Below, piece by piece: positions 1 through 6,510 of a stretch of 7,390 bases of DNA. Position 1 is the stretch's first letter; each line of letters opens with the position of its first letter. The stretch covers positions 1 to 7,390 of the forward strand of contig JAEWMM010000198.1 in the NCBI GenBank assembly GCA_023457175.1, read 5' to 3'. The stretch is from Bacillota bacterium (GTDB taxonomy: Bacteria; Bacillota; Clostridia; Oscillospirales; Ruminococcaceae). Position numbers and translations under genes: made by a program. The notes below the pieces were generated by a model. It did not search any database. It was given only the letters and a program-made list of their open reading frames with translations, and was not told where the DNA came from.

Positions 1-76
1 TACCGCTGCTGACATGCAACACAAAAAGGAGCCGCATCAACTGTGGCAGCCCTGCTAAAAGCGTCTCTAAAAACAT
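1..76 (-). CDS. sigK: N-terminus of a SigK-like sporulation sigma factor (partial, runs off left edge)
   Basis: Only the first 25 codons are in the window, reading MFLETLLAGLPQLMRLLFVL and then HVSSG, with no stop before the edge. Seen directly: an ATG at 76-74 preceded by a purine-rich GGGAGGG (minus strand, about 85-93) at workable Shine-Dalgarno distance, and a hydrophobic N-terminal stretch (residues about 2-20). From family knowledge, clostridial SigK proteins begin with a short hydrophobic leader followed by a segment like LHV-x-G-x-SFP-x-PLS; the visible end LHVSSG fits that leader, and the one remaining base (A) is compatible with Ser next. SigK directs late mother-cell gene expression during spore formation, and the leader resembles the pro-sequence removed from pro-sigma-K in Bacillus. 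The alternative is an unrelated small membrane protein, since the identification rests on about 25 residues. It is divergent from the NERD-domain gene. Confidence 0.55.
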   Translation of the reverse strand, partial: MFLETLLAGLPQLMRLLFVLHVSSG

Positions 77-184
77 CGTTTTCCGCCCTCCCACGTTGTA
101 TTTCACCTTACATTTTATGTGAGAGTCCCTGTTAAAAGCACGTGACATCGCTACAAACAAAAATGTTGCGGCAAGCTCAGAAAT

Positions 185-213
185 TTGACAACGGCGCGCA
201 TCCCCGTTATATG
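185..213 (+). promoter_or_regulatory. Sigma-A type promoter
   Basis: The -35 box is a perfect TTGACA (185-190), followed by a 17-base spacer and TATATG (208-213), which matches the -10 consensus at four of six positions including the first four. Transcription would begin near 220 and run right. The first supported gene on this strand starts at 444, so the transcript would have a leader of about 220 bases or encode something small in between. Confidence 0.6.
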
Positions 214-374
214 GCTCCCTGCTTTTTAGTCAAACCACAATCCTAAAATTAAAAGGGATACCCCTGTGCAAAAAAGACCCTGCCCGGGCCAGCATATAAC
301 AGTAGATTTATTCATTTTAACGAATTTTGCACCCCACATTGTCTGTATTAAAGGCTGCAAAGGTTGCCGTACTG

Positions 375-383
375 TGCTATAAT
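375..383 (+). promoter_or_regulatory. Extended -10 promoter of the NERD-domain gene
   Basis: TGC followed by a perfect TATAAT (378-383) forms an extended -10 element; the -35 region at 355-360 (CTGCAA) is poor, as is common with extended -10 promoters. The predicted start of transcription near 390 lies inside the longest open frame (from 327). This supports translation from the ATG at 444 rather than further upstream. Confidence 0.5.
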
Positions 384-431
384 AAAGATAAGCGGCTTTT
401 TTGCCGTGGGTGTATAATCAATACCGGTATT

Positions 432-438
432 AGGGTGA
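432..438 (+). promoter_or_regulatory. Ribosome binding site that fixes the NERD gene start
   Basis: AGGGTGA lies five bases before the ATG at 444. Upstream in-frame starts at 327 and after lack a comparable site and fall before the predicted transcription start. Confidence 0.55.
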
Positions 439-443
439 AACAA

Positions 444-1073
444 ATGGGTAAATGTTCCGAGTCGATGATAAAATCCGTTTTTGTAAGCGTATGGAGCTGG
501 CCATATCTCGTACCGGCCCTGCTTATCACCGCCTACGTGGTCTATCAACTGGCAACCGGCCGTCGCGCGGCTAAAAACTCGATTGCAGCGCTGCTTGCTG
601 CTTTGCCAAAGGATACATATACCGTCCTCAGCGATATTATGATCAGGTCCTACACCGGCGCTTCCCATATAGACCATATCGTCATTTCAACCCATGGCAT
701 TTTTGTGATTCATGTGCAGCAGTATCATGGCGAGATTGCCGGCAAAGACACCGACCAGTACTGGACCTGGTTCGACGGCAAAGAAAAGCATCGGTTCTTT
801 AACCCTATCCGTCAGAATCACAGCCATATTAAGGCGGTGGAAATGGCGCTTGAGACGGTGGGCAAGGTTCCGCTGATTTCTGTGGTCGCCTTCCCCCGTA
901 ACTGTACGTTCAAGTCTAAGCCGCTGGGCGTGTTGTATTATGACGAGCTGCCCGCCAAGATACAAAGCTACAGCAAAAATGCCCTGACAAAAACGCAGGT
1001 CGAGGTTGCCGCCGCCATATTGGAGCGGGCCAACATCCAAAGCCCTGAAGAAAGAAAGCATTACGCCGGTTAA
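444..1073 (+). CDS. Membrane-anchored NERD-domain protein with altered nuclease motif
   Basis: 209 residues from the ATG at 444, which has a good AGGGTGA site and lies downstream of the extended -10 promoter; the frame stays open back to 327, but that part is unlikely to be translated. One hydrophobic segment (residues about 12-37, rich in V, L, Y and W) is followed by RR and K, predicting a single membrane anchor with the rest cytoplasmic. Residues about 55-145 match the NERD (nuclease-related) domain: IDHIVIS around D77, GIFVI at 85-89, a W-T-W motif at 107-109 and NPIRQN at 120-125. In the family, the strand after GIFVI usually reads E-T-K-N-Y, supplying the E-x-K of a PD-(D/E)XK-like site. 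Here it reads H90-V-Q92-Q-Y, so both catalytic-type residues are lost while D77 and Q124 remain. A non-catalytic role is inferred; the biological role is unknown. It is monocistronic and ends at the hairpin at 1096. Confidence 0.8.
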   Translation: MGKCSESMIKSVFVSVWSWPYLVPALLITAYVVYQLATGRRAAKNSIAALLAALPKDTYTVLSDIMIRSYTGASHIDHIVISTHGIFVIHVQQYHGEIAGKDTDQYWTWFDGKEKHRFFNPIRQNHSHIKAVEMALETVGKVPLISVVAFPRNCTFKSKPLGVLYYDELPAKIQSYSKNALTKTQVEVAAAILERANIQSPEERKHYAG

Positions 1074-1095
1074 AGATCATACCGGTAGACAGCGC

Positions 1096-1140
1096 ATTTA
1101 AAAAAGGCGATGATGTTTTGCATCATCGCCTTTTTTAAAT
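1096..1140. terminator. Bidirectional intrinsic terminator
   Basis: A perfect 20-bp inverted repeat (1096-1115 with 1121-1140) closes over a 5-base TTTTG loop. The GC-rich core (GGCGATGATG) is flanked by A6 on the left and T6 on the right, so both strands carry a stem followed by a U run. It lies between the convergent NERD gene (stop at 1073) and GNAT gene (stop codon 1142-1144) and serves both. Confidence 0.92.
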
Positions 1141-1141
1141 C

Positions 1142-1669
1142 TTAACAGGTCCGGTCGTTTGCCGCCGGCAAATCGTCACCATTCGAGCGTAAATCCCAGC
1201 GTTCTTCGGCGATCAGGGCGTCGGTCCACTCGTAGTTGGGTTCGTCCTGCACATGTACAAAGCCATATCTTCCGTAGAGGTGCCTCGCCGCCTCAAGCAC
1301 ATCAGCCGTCCATAAGAATATGTGGCGATAGCCCCGTTCCCTGCAAAAATCCAGCGCGACCGTCATCAGCCTGTGCCCCAACCCCTGCCCGTGATATTGA
1401 GGATCGACTAAAAACCAGCGCAGCTGCGCCGTGTTATCATCAACCCTGCAAATGGCGATGGAGCCTATCAGCTTTTCGTTATCGGCCGCCACCCAAAGCT
1501 GGCTACCGTCCGGATTTTTAATAAACTCGGTCAAGCCCATCAGCAGGTATTTTTCAAAAACCGGCTTGAAATGATAGATGCTCTGATACAGCGCCATATG
1601 CATGCAGGAGATATAACCCACCTCGCCTGTTTTATATGGCCTTATTTCAATTTTGAAGGCAGTCCCCAT
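1142..1669 (-). CDS. GNAT-family N-acetyltransferase
   Basis: 175 residues from the ATG at 1669; an in-frame ATG at 1687 would add six residues, but AAAGGTG (1684-1678) sits eight bases before 1669 and would be coding for the longer form. The protein transfers an acetyl group from acetyl-CoA to an unknown amine. Seen: N-terminal beta strand IEIRPYKTGEVGYI (residues 7-20), then motif A with RWFLVDP (84-90) leading into the Q-x-x-G-x-G pyrophosphate loop QYHGQG (91-96) and helix, FLWT (118-121), and motif B AARHLYGRYGF (127-137) containing the usual Tyr before GF. These features match the acetyltransferase half of MarR-GNAT fusion proteins common in bacteria, including the LRWFLVDP and FCRERGY signatures and the C-terminal EERWDL. 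Its reading frame overlaps the end of the upstream marR-type gene (ATGA), so the two are probably translationally coupled. Substrate cannot be read from the sequence. Confidence 0.88.
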   Translation of the reverse strand: MGTAFKIEIRPYKTGEVGYISCMHMALYQSIYHFKPVFEKYLLMGLTEFIKNPDGSQLWVAADNEKLIGSIAICRVDDNTAQLRWFLVDPQYHGQGLGHRLMTVALDFCRERGYRHIFLWTADVLEAARHLYGRYGFVHVQDEPNYEWTDALIAEERWDLRSNGDDLPAANDRTC

Positions 1670-1677
1670 TTTGATAT

Positions 1678-1684
1678 CACCTTT
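1678..1684 (-). promoter_or_regulatory. Ribosome binding site deciding the GNAT start
   Basis: AAAGGTG on the minus strand ends eight bases before the ATG at 1669. It overlaps the stop of the MarR-type gene. This placement favours the inner ATG over the overlapping ATG at 1687. Confidence 0.45.
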
Positions 1685-2121
1685 CATTCATAATAAAAAT
1701 GCTTTTCCAGTGTTTTTACCGCATGCCACACCTCCTGGCATGCGCTGTCATCCAGACCGGCAAGCATCGCTTCAATGTCCCTGTTTGAACGCGCAATCAA
1801 CTCGCGGATTAAACGCAGTCCTTTTGGGGTCAGGCGCAGTTCTTTTGCCCGGCTGTCTTTTTCAGAAGGACTTCTCTTAATCAGCTCCGCTTTGATAAAC
1901 CTTGAGAGAATTCTGCTCATATAACTTGGATCAATATTCAGCTTTTGAATGATCGTGTTCGCCGTGCAGACGCCAAGGTCGTTTAATTCAAACAGAATAC
2001 GCACCTCCGCCAGCGTGTAGTCTGAATTGAGATAATGGCGATTTAAAAGCCCGAGAATACCGGTGTAAAAACGGTTGAATTTTCGGATGTCCTCTATCAG
2101 CATCGTTTTATTTATTTTCAT
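1684..2121 (-). CDS. MarR-family winged-helix transcriptional regulator
   Basis: 145 residues from the ATG at 2121. GGAGG (2128-2124) is only two bases from this ATG, which is unusually tight; a TTG at 2130 would include the ribosome site in the coding region, and an ATG at 2103 lies about 20 bases from it, so the exact start is uncertain. Seen: N-terminal dimerisation helix (residues about 5-30), winged helix TLAEVRILFEL (36-46), recognition helix DPSYMSRILSRFIKAEL (64-80), and wing with the D89-S-R91 pattern followed by LRLTPKG (95-101), standard for MarR. These proteins bind palindromic DNA as dimers and usually repress their own operon and a neighbour. The coupled acetyltransferase downstream and a palindrome over the -35 box upstream suggest autoregulation. 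The sequence matches the regulator half of MarR-GNAT fusions. The ligand is unknown. Confidence 0.87.
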   Translation of the reverse strand: MKINKTMLIEDIRKFNRFYTGILGLLNRHYLNSDYTLAEVRILFELNDLGVCTANTIIQKLNIDPSYMSRILSRFIKAELIKRSPSEKDSRAKELRLTPKGLRLIRELIARSNRDIEAMLAGLDDSACQEVWHAVKTLEKHFYYE

Positions 2122-2157
2122 CGCCTCCAAAAGTTCAGAGTTAATTTACCCGCTATC

Positions 2158-2186
2158 AGCGTACAATATTTATTGGACTTAGTCAA
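2158..2186 (-). promoter_or_regulatory. Promoter of the MarR-GNAT operon
   Basis: Minus-strand TTGACT (2186-2181, five of six matches to the -35 consensus), a 17-base spacer, and TACGCT (2163-2158, three of six matches, with T-A at the start and T at the end). Transcription would start near 2150, about 30 bases before the MarR ATG. The weak -10 leaves room for a different exact position. Confidence 0.5.
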
Positions 2187-2188
2187 GT
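2172..2188. promoter_or_regulatory. Candidate MarR operator overlapping the -35 box
   Basis: An imperfect palindrome is centred on 2180, with GACT (2176-2179) and AGTC (2181-2184) as perfect inner arms and further pairs at distances 6 and 8, so six of eight positions pair. It covers the TTGACT -35 box of the marR-type gene. Binding there by its own product would block RNA polymerase; this is inference from position and symmetry. Confidence 0.35.
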
Positions 2189-2241
2189 ATTTTCCTGCGA
2201 ATTTTCAATCTGCTGTGATAGAAAGGCCCGAAGTCAAAGCA

Positions 2242-2281
2242 AAAGCGGCCCCCCGAACTGTTGTTAAGGGGGAGCCGCTTT
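2242..2281 (-). terminator. Intrinsic terminator of the ATPase operon
   Basis: Arms AAAGCGGC (2242-2249) and GCCGCTTT (2274-2281) plus C5 (2250-2254) against G5 (2268-2272) form a 13-bp stem with one bulged A (2273) and a 13-base loop. On the minus strand the stem runs into CTTTTGCTTT, an interrupted T run. It begins 41 bases after the stop of the D subunit gene and separates the ATPase operon from the MarR-GNAT promoter. Confidence 0.85.
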
Positions 2282-2321
2282 ACCATTTAAAATTCAGGGC
2301 AGCCGGTCGTGACCAAGGGCG

Positions 2322-2993
2322 CTAAACCGCCCTGTTATCTTCCTTGGCCTTCTCACGCGCTTCCTTGAGCATCATGTCCTTGACCTTCATCAGGCGGGTG
2401 GTGTTGCCGCGCTCGTTTTCGTCGAGCTTCATGACGATATAGCGAATCGTCTCGTTAAACTGCGGAATCATGACATATTCCAGCGCGTTGACACGGCGGC
2501 GGGTCTTTTCAATCTCCTGCGCCAGCAGCTTGACCGTCTTTTCATATTCGGCCAGCTGGAGCATATCGTTTAGCAGCTGCGACAGCCGAATGACCGAATC
2601 ATCCAGCTCGGCCGGCGTGCTGACGAAGGAATAAGGAAAAATATCGCTTGGGTCCTGCGTTTTAGTCTGTACCGAATAAACCGGCACGTTGACCGACATG
2701 ACGTTTTTAAAGTTCATGTCAATTGAGACGCTCTGCTTGGGATACAGAAAGGTCTGCTCCATCATTTCGGGCGACATCAGCGCCGAGGCAGCGGAAAAGC
2801 CGCGGTAGGCCTCGGACAGATCGGCCTCCACCTGCAGACGCTATCTCTGGCTGATGCGCACAATATCCAAAAACTGCTTCATCAGCTCGTCGCGCTTGTC
2901 TTTGAGCAGCTTGTGGCCGCGAGTGGCGGTTTTAAGGCGCTTTTTCAGCCGGGTCAGCTCCATGCGGGTAGGGTTGACGTTCAGTCTTGCCAT
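2322..2993 (-). pseudogene. ntpD: A/V-type ATP synthase subunit D, interrupted by an in-frame TAG
   Basis: Subunit D is the coiled-coil rotor shaft that turns inside the A3B3 head. The start is the ATG at 2993, eight bases after a GAGGGGTGA site formed by the end of the B gene. Fifty conserved codons follow ([16 protein letters not shown], then [18 protein letters not shown]), then TAG at 2843-2841, then an uninterrupted frame to a TAG at 2324-2322. The second part is unmistakably the same protein: EIEKTRRRVNALEY followed by MIPQ and KLDENER near the C-terminus. Read through, the product would have 223 positions, close to the usual 205-220. The stop lies in ISQR-stop-RLQVE, where relatives carry leucine (for example NxxLRxxVE), so TTG to TAG would suffice. 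Restart at GTG 2831 lacks a good ribosome site and would lose the N-terminal helix. Downstream conservation implies a recent lesion, a sequence error, or readthrough. Loss of D should disable the rotary enzyme unless another copy exists. Confidence 0.9.
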
Positions 2994-2999
2994 ACCGCA

Positions 3000-4382
3000 T
3001 CACCCCTCTTGCTTTTTCGGCAGATATTTCTCGATATATTCCGGCTTGATGCGCTTTAACTCGCCGACCGGCAGAATCGAAAGCAGCTCCCAGCCGAGGT
3101 TCAGCGTCTCTTCAATGGTGCGGTTTGTTTCGTAACCCTGCGACACATAGCGCTTTTCGAACTCGTCGGCAAATTTAGCGTAGAGCTTGTCGGTGTCGGT
3201 CAGCGCCGCCTCGCCGAGAATGGTCATCAGCTCCTTGGCGTCCTTGCCTCTGGCATAGGCTGCGAAGAGCTGGTTCATCGTGTTGGCGTGGTCCTCGCGG
3301 GTCTTGCCGACGCCGACGCCCTTATCCTTGAGTCGCGACAGCGACGGCAGCACGTCGATCGGCGGAGTCAGGCCCTTGCGGTAGAGCTCGCGTGCAATGA
3401 TGATCTGCCCCTCGGTGATGTAGCCGGTCAGGTCGGGGATCGGGTGGGTCTTGTCGTCCTCAGGCATTGAAAGAATCGGGATCATCGTGATCGAGCCTTT
3501 CTTGCCGAGCAGACGGCCGGCGCGCTCGTACATCGTCGCAAGGTCGGTGTAGAGATAACCGGGGTAGCCGCGGCGTCCGGGAACCTCCTTACGTGCAGCC
3601 GAAACCTCGCGCAGCGCCTCGCAGTAGTTCGTAATATCGGTGATGATGACCAGCACCTGCATATCCAGCTCAAACGCGAGATACTCAGCGGCGGTCAGCG
3701 CCATACGCGGCGTCGAGATGCGCTCAATGGCCGGGTCGTTTGCGAGGTTCAGAAACAGCACCGAGCGCTCGATCGCGCCGGTTCTCGTAAAGTCGGAGAT
3801 GAAGAAATCCGCTTCTTCAAACGTAATGCCGACAGCGGCAAATACGACGGCGAACTTGCTGTCGCCGCCTAATACCCGCGCCTGACGCGCAATCTGCGCG
3901 GCAAGGTTCGCGTGCGGCAGGCCGGAGCCTGAGAAGATCGGCAGCTTCTGTCCGCGCACAAGCGTGTTCAGGCCGTCGATGGCCGAAACACCGGTCTGGA
4001 TGAATTCCGACGGGTAGTCGCGGGCGGCGGGGTTCATCGGCGTACCGTTGATATCCCGGCGCTGCTCGGGCAGAATCTCAGGGCCGCCGTCGATGGGGTT
4101 GCCAAGGCCGTCGAAGATGCGCCCCAGCATATCGGGTGCGACGCCCAACTCGATTGAGTGCCCCAAAAAGCGCACCTTGGACTGCGACAGGTTGATGCCC
4201 GCCGAAGATTCAAACAGCTGCACCAGCGCGTTGCTGCCGTTCATTTCAAGCACGCGGCAGCGGCGCACCTCGCCGTTTTGCAGCTCGATCTCGCCAAGCT
4301 CGTTATAAGCGACGCCGTCGACGTCCTTTATCAGCATCAGAGGCCCTGCGACCTCCTGTATGGTACGGTACTCCTTAATCAT
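3000..4382 (-). CDS. ntpB: A/V-type ATP synthase subunit B (non-catalytic head subunit)
   Basis: 460 residues, the family's usual length. Three B subunits alternate with three A subunits in the soluble head; B contributes to the nucleotide sites at the interface but does not itself hydrolyse ATP. Seen: N-terminal beta-barrel (residues about 1-75, with [11 protein letters not shown]), central Rossmann-type domain where the P-loop position is degenerate, [13 protein letters not shown] (151-163) instead of GxxxxGKT, a Walker B-like [17 protein letters not shown] (243-259), [20 protein letters not shown] (268-287), and a helical C-terminal domain ending in YIEKYLP. The ATG overlaps the TGA of the A gene by four bases (ATGA), implying translational coupling and near-equal production. 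The D gene starts six bases after its stop. No ntpG-like gene intervenes. No frame problems seen. Confidence 0.97.
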   Translation of the reverse strand: MIKEYRTIQEVAGPLMLIKDVDGVAYNELGEIELQNGEVRRCRVLEMNGSNALVQLFESSAGINLSQSKVRFLGHSIELGVAPDMLGRIFDGLGNPIDGGPEILPEQRRDINGTPMNPAARDYPSEFIQTGVSAIDGLNTLVRGQKLPIFSGSGLPHANLAAQIARQARVLGGDSKFAVVFAAVGITFEEADFFISDFTRTGAIERSVLFLNLANDPAIERISTPRMALTAAEYLAFELDMQVLVIITDITNYCEALREVSAARKEVPGRRGYPGYLYTDLATMYERAGRLLGKKGSITMIPILSMPEDDKTHPIPDLTGYITEGQIIIARELYRKGLTPPIDVLPSLSRLKDKGVGVGKTREDHANTMNQLFAAYARGKDAKELMTILGEAALTDTDKLYAKFADEFEKRYVSQGYETNRTIEETLNLGWELLSILPVGELKRIKPEYIEKYLPKKQEG

Positions 4383-6151
4383 GCTCGTGCACCTCCCGCA
4401 GCAGCCTCAAGCTGGGCCATCATCTCGCGCGATATGTCGGCGTAGGTCTCGACATAGTCCTCGGTCGGCACATCCTTCGCGCGGCCGATGCGGTCTCTCG
4501 CGGAAATCGAGAACACCGCGTTCATCGGCGCGCCGTCCTCAAGCGCCTTCTTGGCCGCGTGGTAATAGCTGAGGATCAGCGCTAAGAGACGGTACTGCTT
4601 ATCGATGGGGCAGTAGGAGTCGGTGTCGCTCATGGCGTTCTGCTGCAAAAAGTCCTCGCGCAGCATTTGCGAGGCCTCCAAAACCAGACGGTCGCCCGGA
4701 GAGAGCGAATCGATGCCGACCAGCTTGACAATTTCCTCAAGCTCGCTTTCCTGCTGCAACAGGCTCATGGCCGCGTGGCGCTGGGACACAAAGTCGGCGC
4801 CGACATGCGCGTCGTACCAACCCTTGAGCCGGTCAAAGTACAGCGAATAGGAGGACAGCCAGTTGATGGCCGGGAAGTGGCGGCGGTAGGCCAGCGCGGA
4901 ATCAAGCCCCCAAAACACCTTGACAATGCGCAGCGTCGCCTGACTGACCGGCTCTGAAATGTCGCCGCCGGGGGGCGACACCGCGCCAATGGCTGAAAGC
5001 GCCGCCTCGCGTTCGTCGCTGCCAAGGCAGACGACACGGCCCGCGCGCTCGTAAAACTGCGCCAGACGGGAGGCGAGGTAGGCCGGGTAGCCCTCTTCAC
5101 CGGGCATTTCTTCGAGGCGGCCGGACATTTCGCGCAGCGCCTCGGCCCAGCGTGAGGTGGAGTCGGCGATAACCGCAACGGCGTAGCCCATATCGCGGTA
5201 ATATTCCGCAATCGTAATACCGGTGTAGACGCTGGCCTCGCGGGCCGCGACCGGCATGTCGGAGGTGTTGGCAATCAGCACGGTGCGCTGCATCAAGCTT
5301 TCACCGGTGCGCGGGTCGATGAGCTCAGGGAACTCGCGCAGCACGTCGGTCATCTCGTTGCCGCGCTCGCCGCAGCCGATGTAAACGACGATGTCCACGT
5401 CCGACCATTTGGCCAGCTGGTGCTGGGTGACCGTCTTACCCGAGCCGAACGGACCGGGAATTGCGGCGGTGCCGCCCTTTGCGATCGGGAAAAAGGTATC
5501 GACGGTCCGCTGTCCGGTGACCATCGGAATGTCGGGCGCCAGCTTCTTCTTATAGGGGCGCTCGACGCGCACCGGCCAACGCTGCAGCATTGAAAGCTCT
5601 TTTAAGGAGCCATCCGCCAGCTTAACGGTGGCAATTGTATCGTCAATTGTAAAATTGCCGCTGTTAATGCGGACAATCTCGCCCGAAACGCCGTGCGGCA
5701 CCATAACCCTATGCTTAACGACGATGGTCTCGTCGACGGTGCCAAGAATATCGCCCGTAACGACCTTGTCGCCGGCCTTGGCAGTCGGGACAAATGTCCA
5801 CTGCTTGAGATGGTCGATGGGCATGACCTCGACGCCTCTGGCCAACAGATTGCCGCTGACGGCGCGGATCGCCTCAAGCGGGCGCTGAATGCCGTCGTAG
5901 ATCGTTGTGATAAGGCCGGGGGCCAGCTCGACCGAAAGGGGCGCGCCGGTCGTTTCAACCGCGGCACCCGGCGCGATGCCGGAGGTTTCTTCATAGACCT
6001 GTATCGAAGCCGCGTCGCCGCGCATCTCAATAATCTCGCCGATGAGGCGTTGCTCGCCTACGCGCACCACGTCAAACATGTTGGCGCCGGCAAGGCCCTC
6101 GGCAATGACAAGCGGGCCCGCGACCTTTATGATCTTTCCTGTACTGCTCAT
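4379..6151 (-). CDS. ntpA: A/V-type ATP synthase catalytic subunit A
   Basis: 590 residues, standard for this subunit. It hydrolyses or makes ATP, coupled through the D-F shaft to H+ or Na+ movement in the membrane ring; which ion cannot be told here because the ring subunit lies outside the window. Seen: N-terminal barrel (1-75), the bulge or non-homologous region specific to A/V-type A subunits (about 110-190), Walker A GPFGSGKT (233-240, Lys239), the GERGNE motif with catalytic Glu262, Walker [19 protein letters not shown] (324-341, Asp330), [10 protein letters not shown] (393-402) and a helical C-terminal domain. All catalytic residues are present. The start ATG at 6151 is preceded by AGAAGGAAGG at good distance. 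The gene begins 35 bases after subunit F and overlaps subunit B by four bases. Confidence 0.98.
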   Translation of the reverse strand: MSSTGKIIKVAGPLVIAEGLAGANMFDVVRVGEQRLIGEIIEMRGDAASIQVYEETSGIAPGAAVETTGAPLSVELAPGLITTIYDGIQRPLEAIRAVSGNLLARGVEVMPIDHLKQWTFVPTAKAGDKVVTGDILGTVDETIVVKHRVMVPHGVSGEIVRINSGNFTIDDTIATVKLADGSLKELSMLQRWPVRVERPYKKKLAPDIPMVTGQRTVDTFFPIAKGGTAAIPGPFGSGKTVTQHQLAKWSDVDIVVYIGCGERGNEMTDVLREFPELIDPRTGESLMQRTVLIANTSDMPVAAREASVYTGITIAEYYRDMGYAVAVIADSTSRWAEALREMSGRLEEMPGEEGYPAYLASRLAQFYERAGRVVCLGSDEREAALSAIGAVSPPGGDISEPVSQATLRIVKVFWGLDSALAYRRHFPAINWLSSYSLYFDRLKGWYDAHVGADFVSQRHAAMSLLQQESELEEIVKLVGIDSLSPGDRLVLEASQMLREDFLQQNAMSDTDSYCPIDKQYRLLALILSYYHAAKKALEDGAPMNAVFSISARDRIGRAKDVPTEDYVETYADISREMMAQLEAAAGGARA

Positions 6152-6186
6152 TATTCAACCTTCCTTCTGTCTGGGGTTGGGGCTGT

Positions 6187-6510
6187 TTATTCCTCAGGAT
6201 CTCTCAGAATATCGGCGCCGACGGCGCGTTCGACCGCCCTGTGCAATTCTGTGTCGCCTATTCCGAGAATGCCGTCCTTTGAGGGGATCGGGATAACCGC
6301 CGTCTGCGGCAGATCGAGATATGCCGCGATATCCTCAGGGATTTTGGCGGCGAGCTGCTCGGTGATATAGATGACCGCGTGCCGGCTTTTGGCCAGACTA
6401 TGCAGCGCCTCGGAGGCCTCCTGCGCCGTTTCGGCCGTCGCAACGGTCAGTCCCAGCGCCCGAAAGCCCAGAACGCTCTGTCTGTCTCCGATGACTGCCG
6501 CTTTATACAT
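6187..6510 (-). CDS. ntpF: A/V-type ATP synthase subunit F
   Basis: 107 residues, the normal size of this small Rossmann-like subunit, which binds subunit D in the central stalk and takes part in rotation and its regulation. Seen: the family's opening (MYKAAVIGDRQSVLGFRALG), IYITEQLA at residues 47-54, a PIPSKDGILGIG loop (74-85) and the C-terminal VERAVGADIL (92-101) signature. The start ATG (6510-6508) lies inside the last codons of the C gene, giving an 8-base overlap, and is preceded by GAGG seven bases away, so translation is probably coupled to C. It is followed after 35 bases by the A gene. Confidence 0.95.
   Translation of the reverse strand: MYKAAVIGDRQSVLGFRALGLTVATAETAQEASEALHSLAKSRHAVIYITEQLAAKIPEDIAAYLDLPQTAVIPIPSKDGILGIGDTELHRAVERAVGADILRDPEE

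Larger units (their letters stand above)
77..443. other. Divergent intergenic region with two rightward promoters
   Basis: This stretch of about 370 bases lies between the leftward SigK-like start and the rightward NERD gene. It is more AT-rich than the flanking genes. It holds a near-consensus sigma-A promoter at 185-213, an extended -10 promoter at 375-383, a copy pair of TTGCCGT (364-370 and 401-407), each followed closely by TATAAT, and a tiny 4-bp hairpin with a T6 loop (393-406). No tRNA, rRNA or riboswitch was recognised. A 38-codon GTG-started frame (266-382) is open but has no good ribosome site and no recognisable similarity. No convincing leftward vegetative promoter was found for the SigK-like gene, which would fit use of a sporulation sigma factor, though that is inference. 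Confidence 0.6.

Noticed and set aside
110..150. Sigma-E type promoter for the SigK-like gene (minus-strand ATA and AATACAAC)
   Set aside because: The -10-like match is partial, and the spacing between the two elements is about three bases too short for the usual sigma-E pattern.
266..382. 38-codon small ORF starting with GTG
   Set aside because: It has only a weak GGG upstream and no recognisable similarity, and its end overlaps the extended -10 promoter; kept only as a possibility in a finding.
327..443. N-terminal extension of the NERD protein from 327
   Set aside because: The extension has no ribosome site, precedes the predicted transcription start near 390, and would put 39 polar residues ahead of the normal membrane anchor.
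2322..2831. A standalone 169-residue gene starting at GTG 2831
   Set aside because: Conserved D subunit sequence continues upstream to the ATG at 2993 in the same frame, and no good ribosome site precedes the GTG.
2841..2843. Pyrrolysine or reassigned-TAG coding in subunit D
   Set aside because: The same gene terminates with TAG at the expected family length, and leucine, not a special residue, is expected at the site. Nothing in the window indicates a suppressor tRNA or Pyl machinery.
3000..6151. F-type ATP synthase alpha and beta subunits
   Set aside because: The A subunit has the A/V-specific bulge region and 590 residues, and the F, C and D neighbours belong only to A/V-type enzymes.
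5693..6370. 225-codon plus-strand frame
   Set aside because: It is antisense to the well-conserved A and F subunit genes and is explained by the GC-rich codon pattern of those genes.
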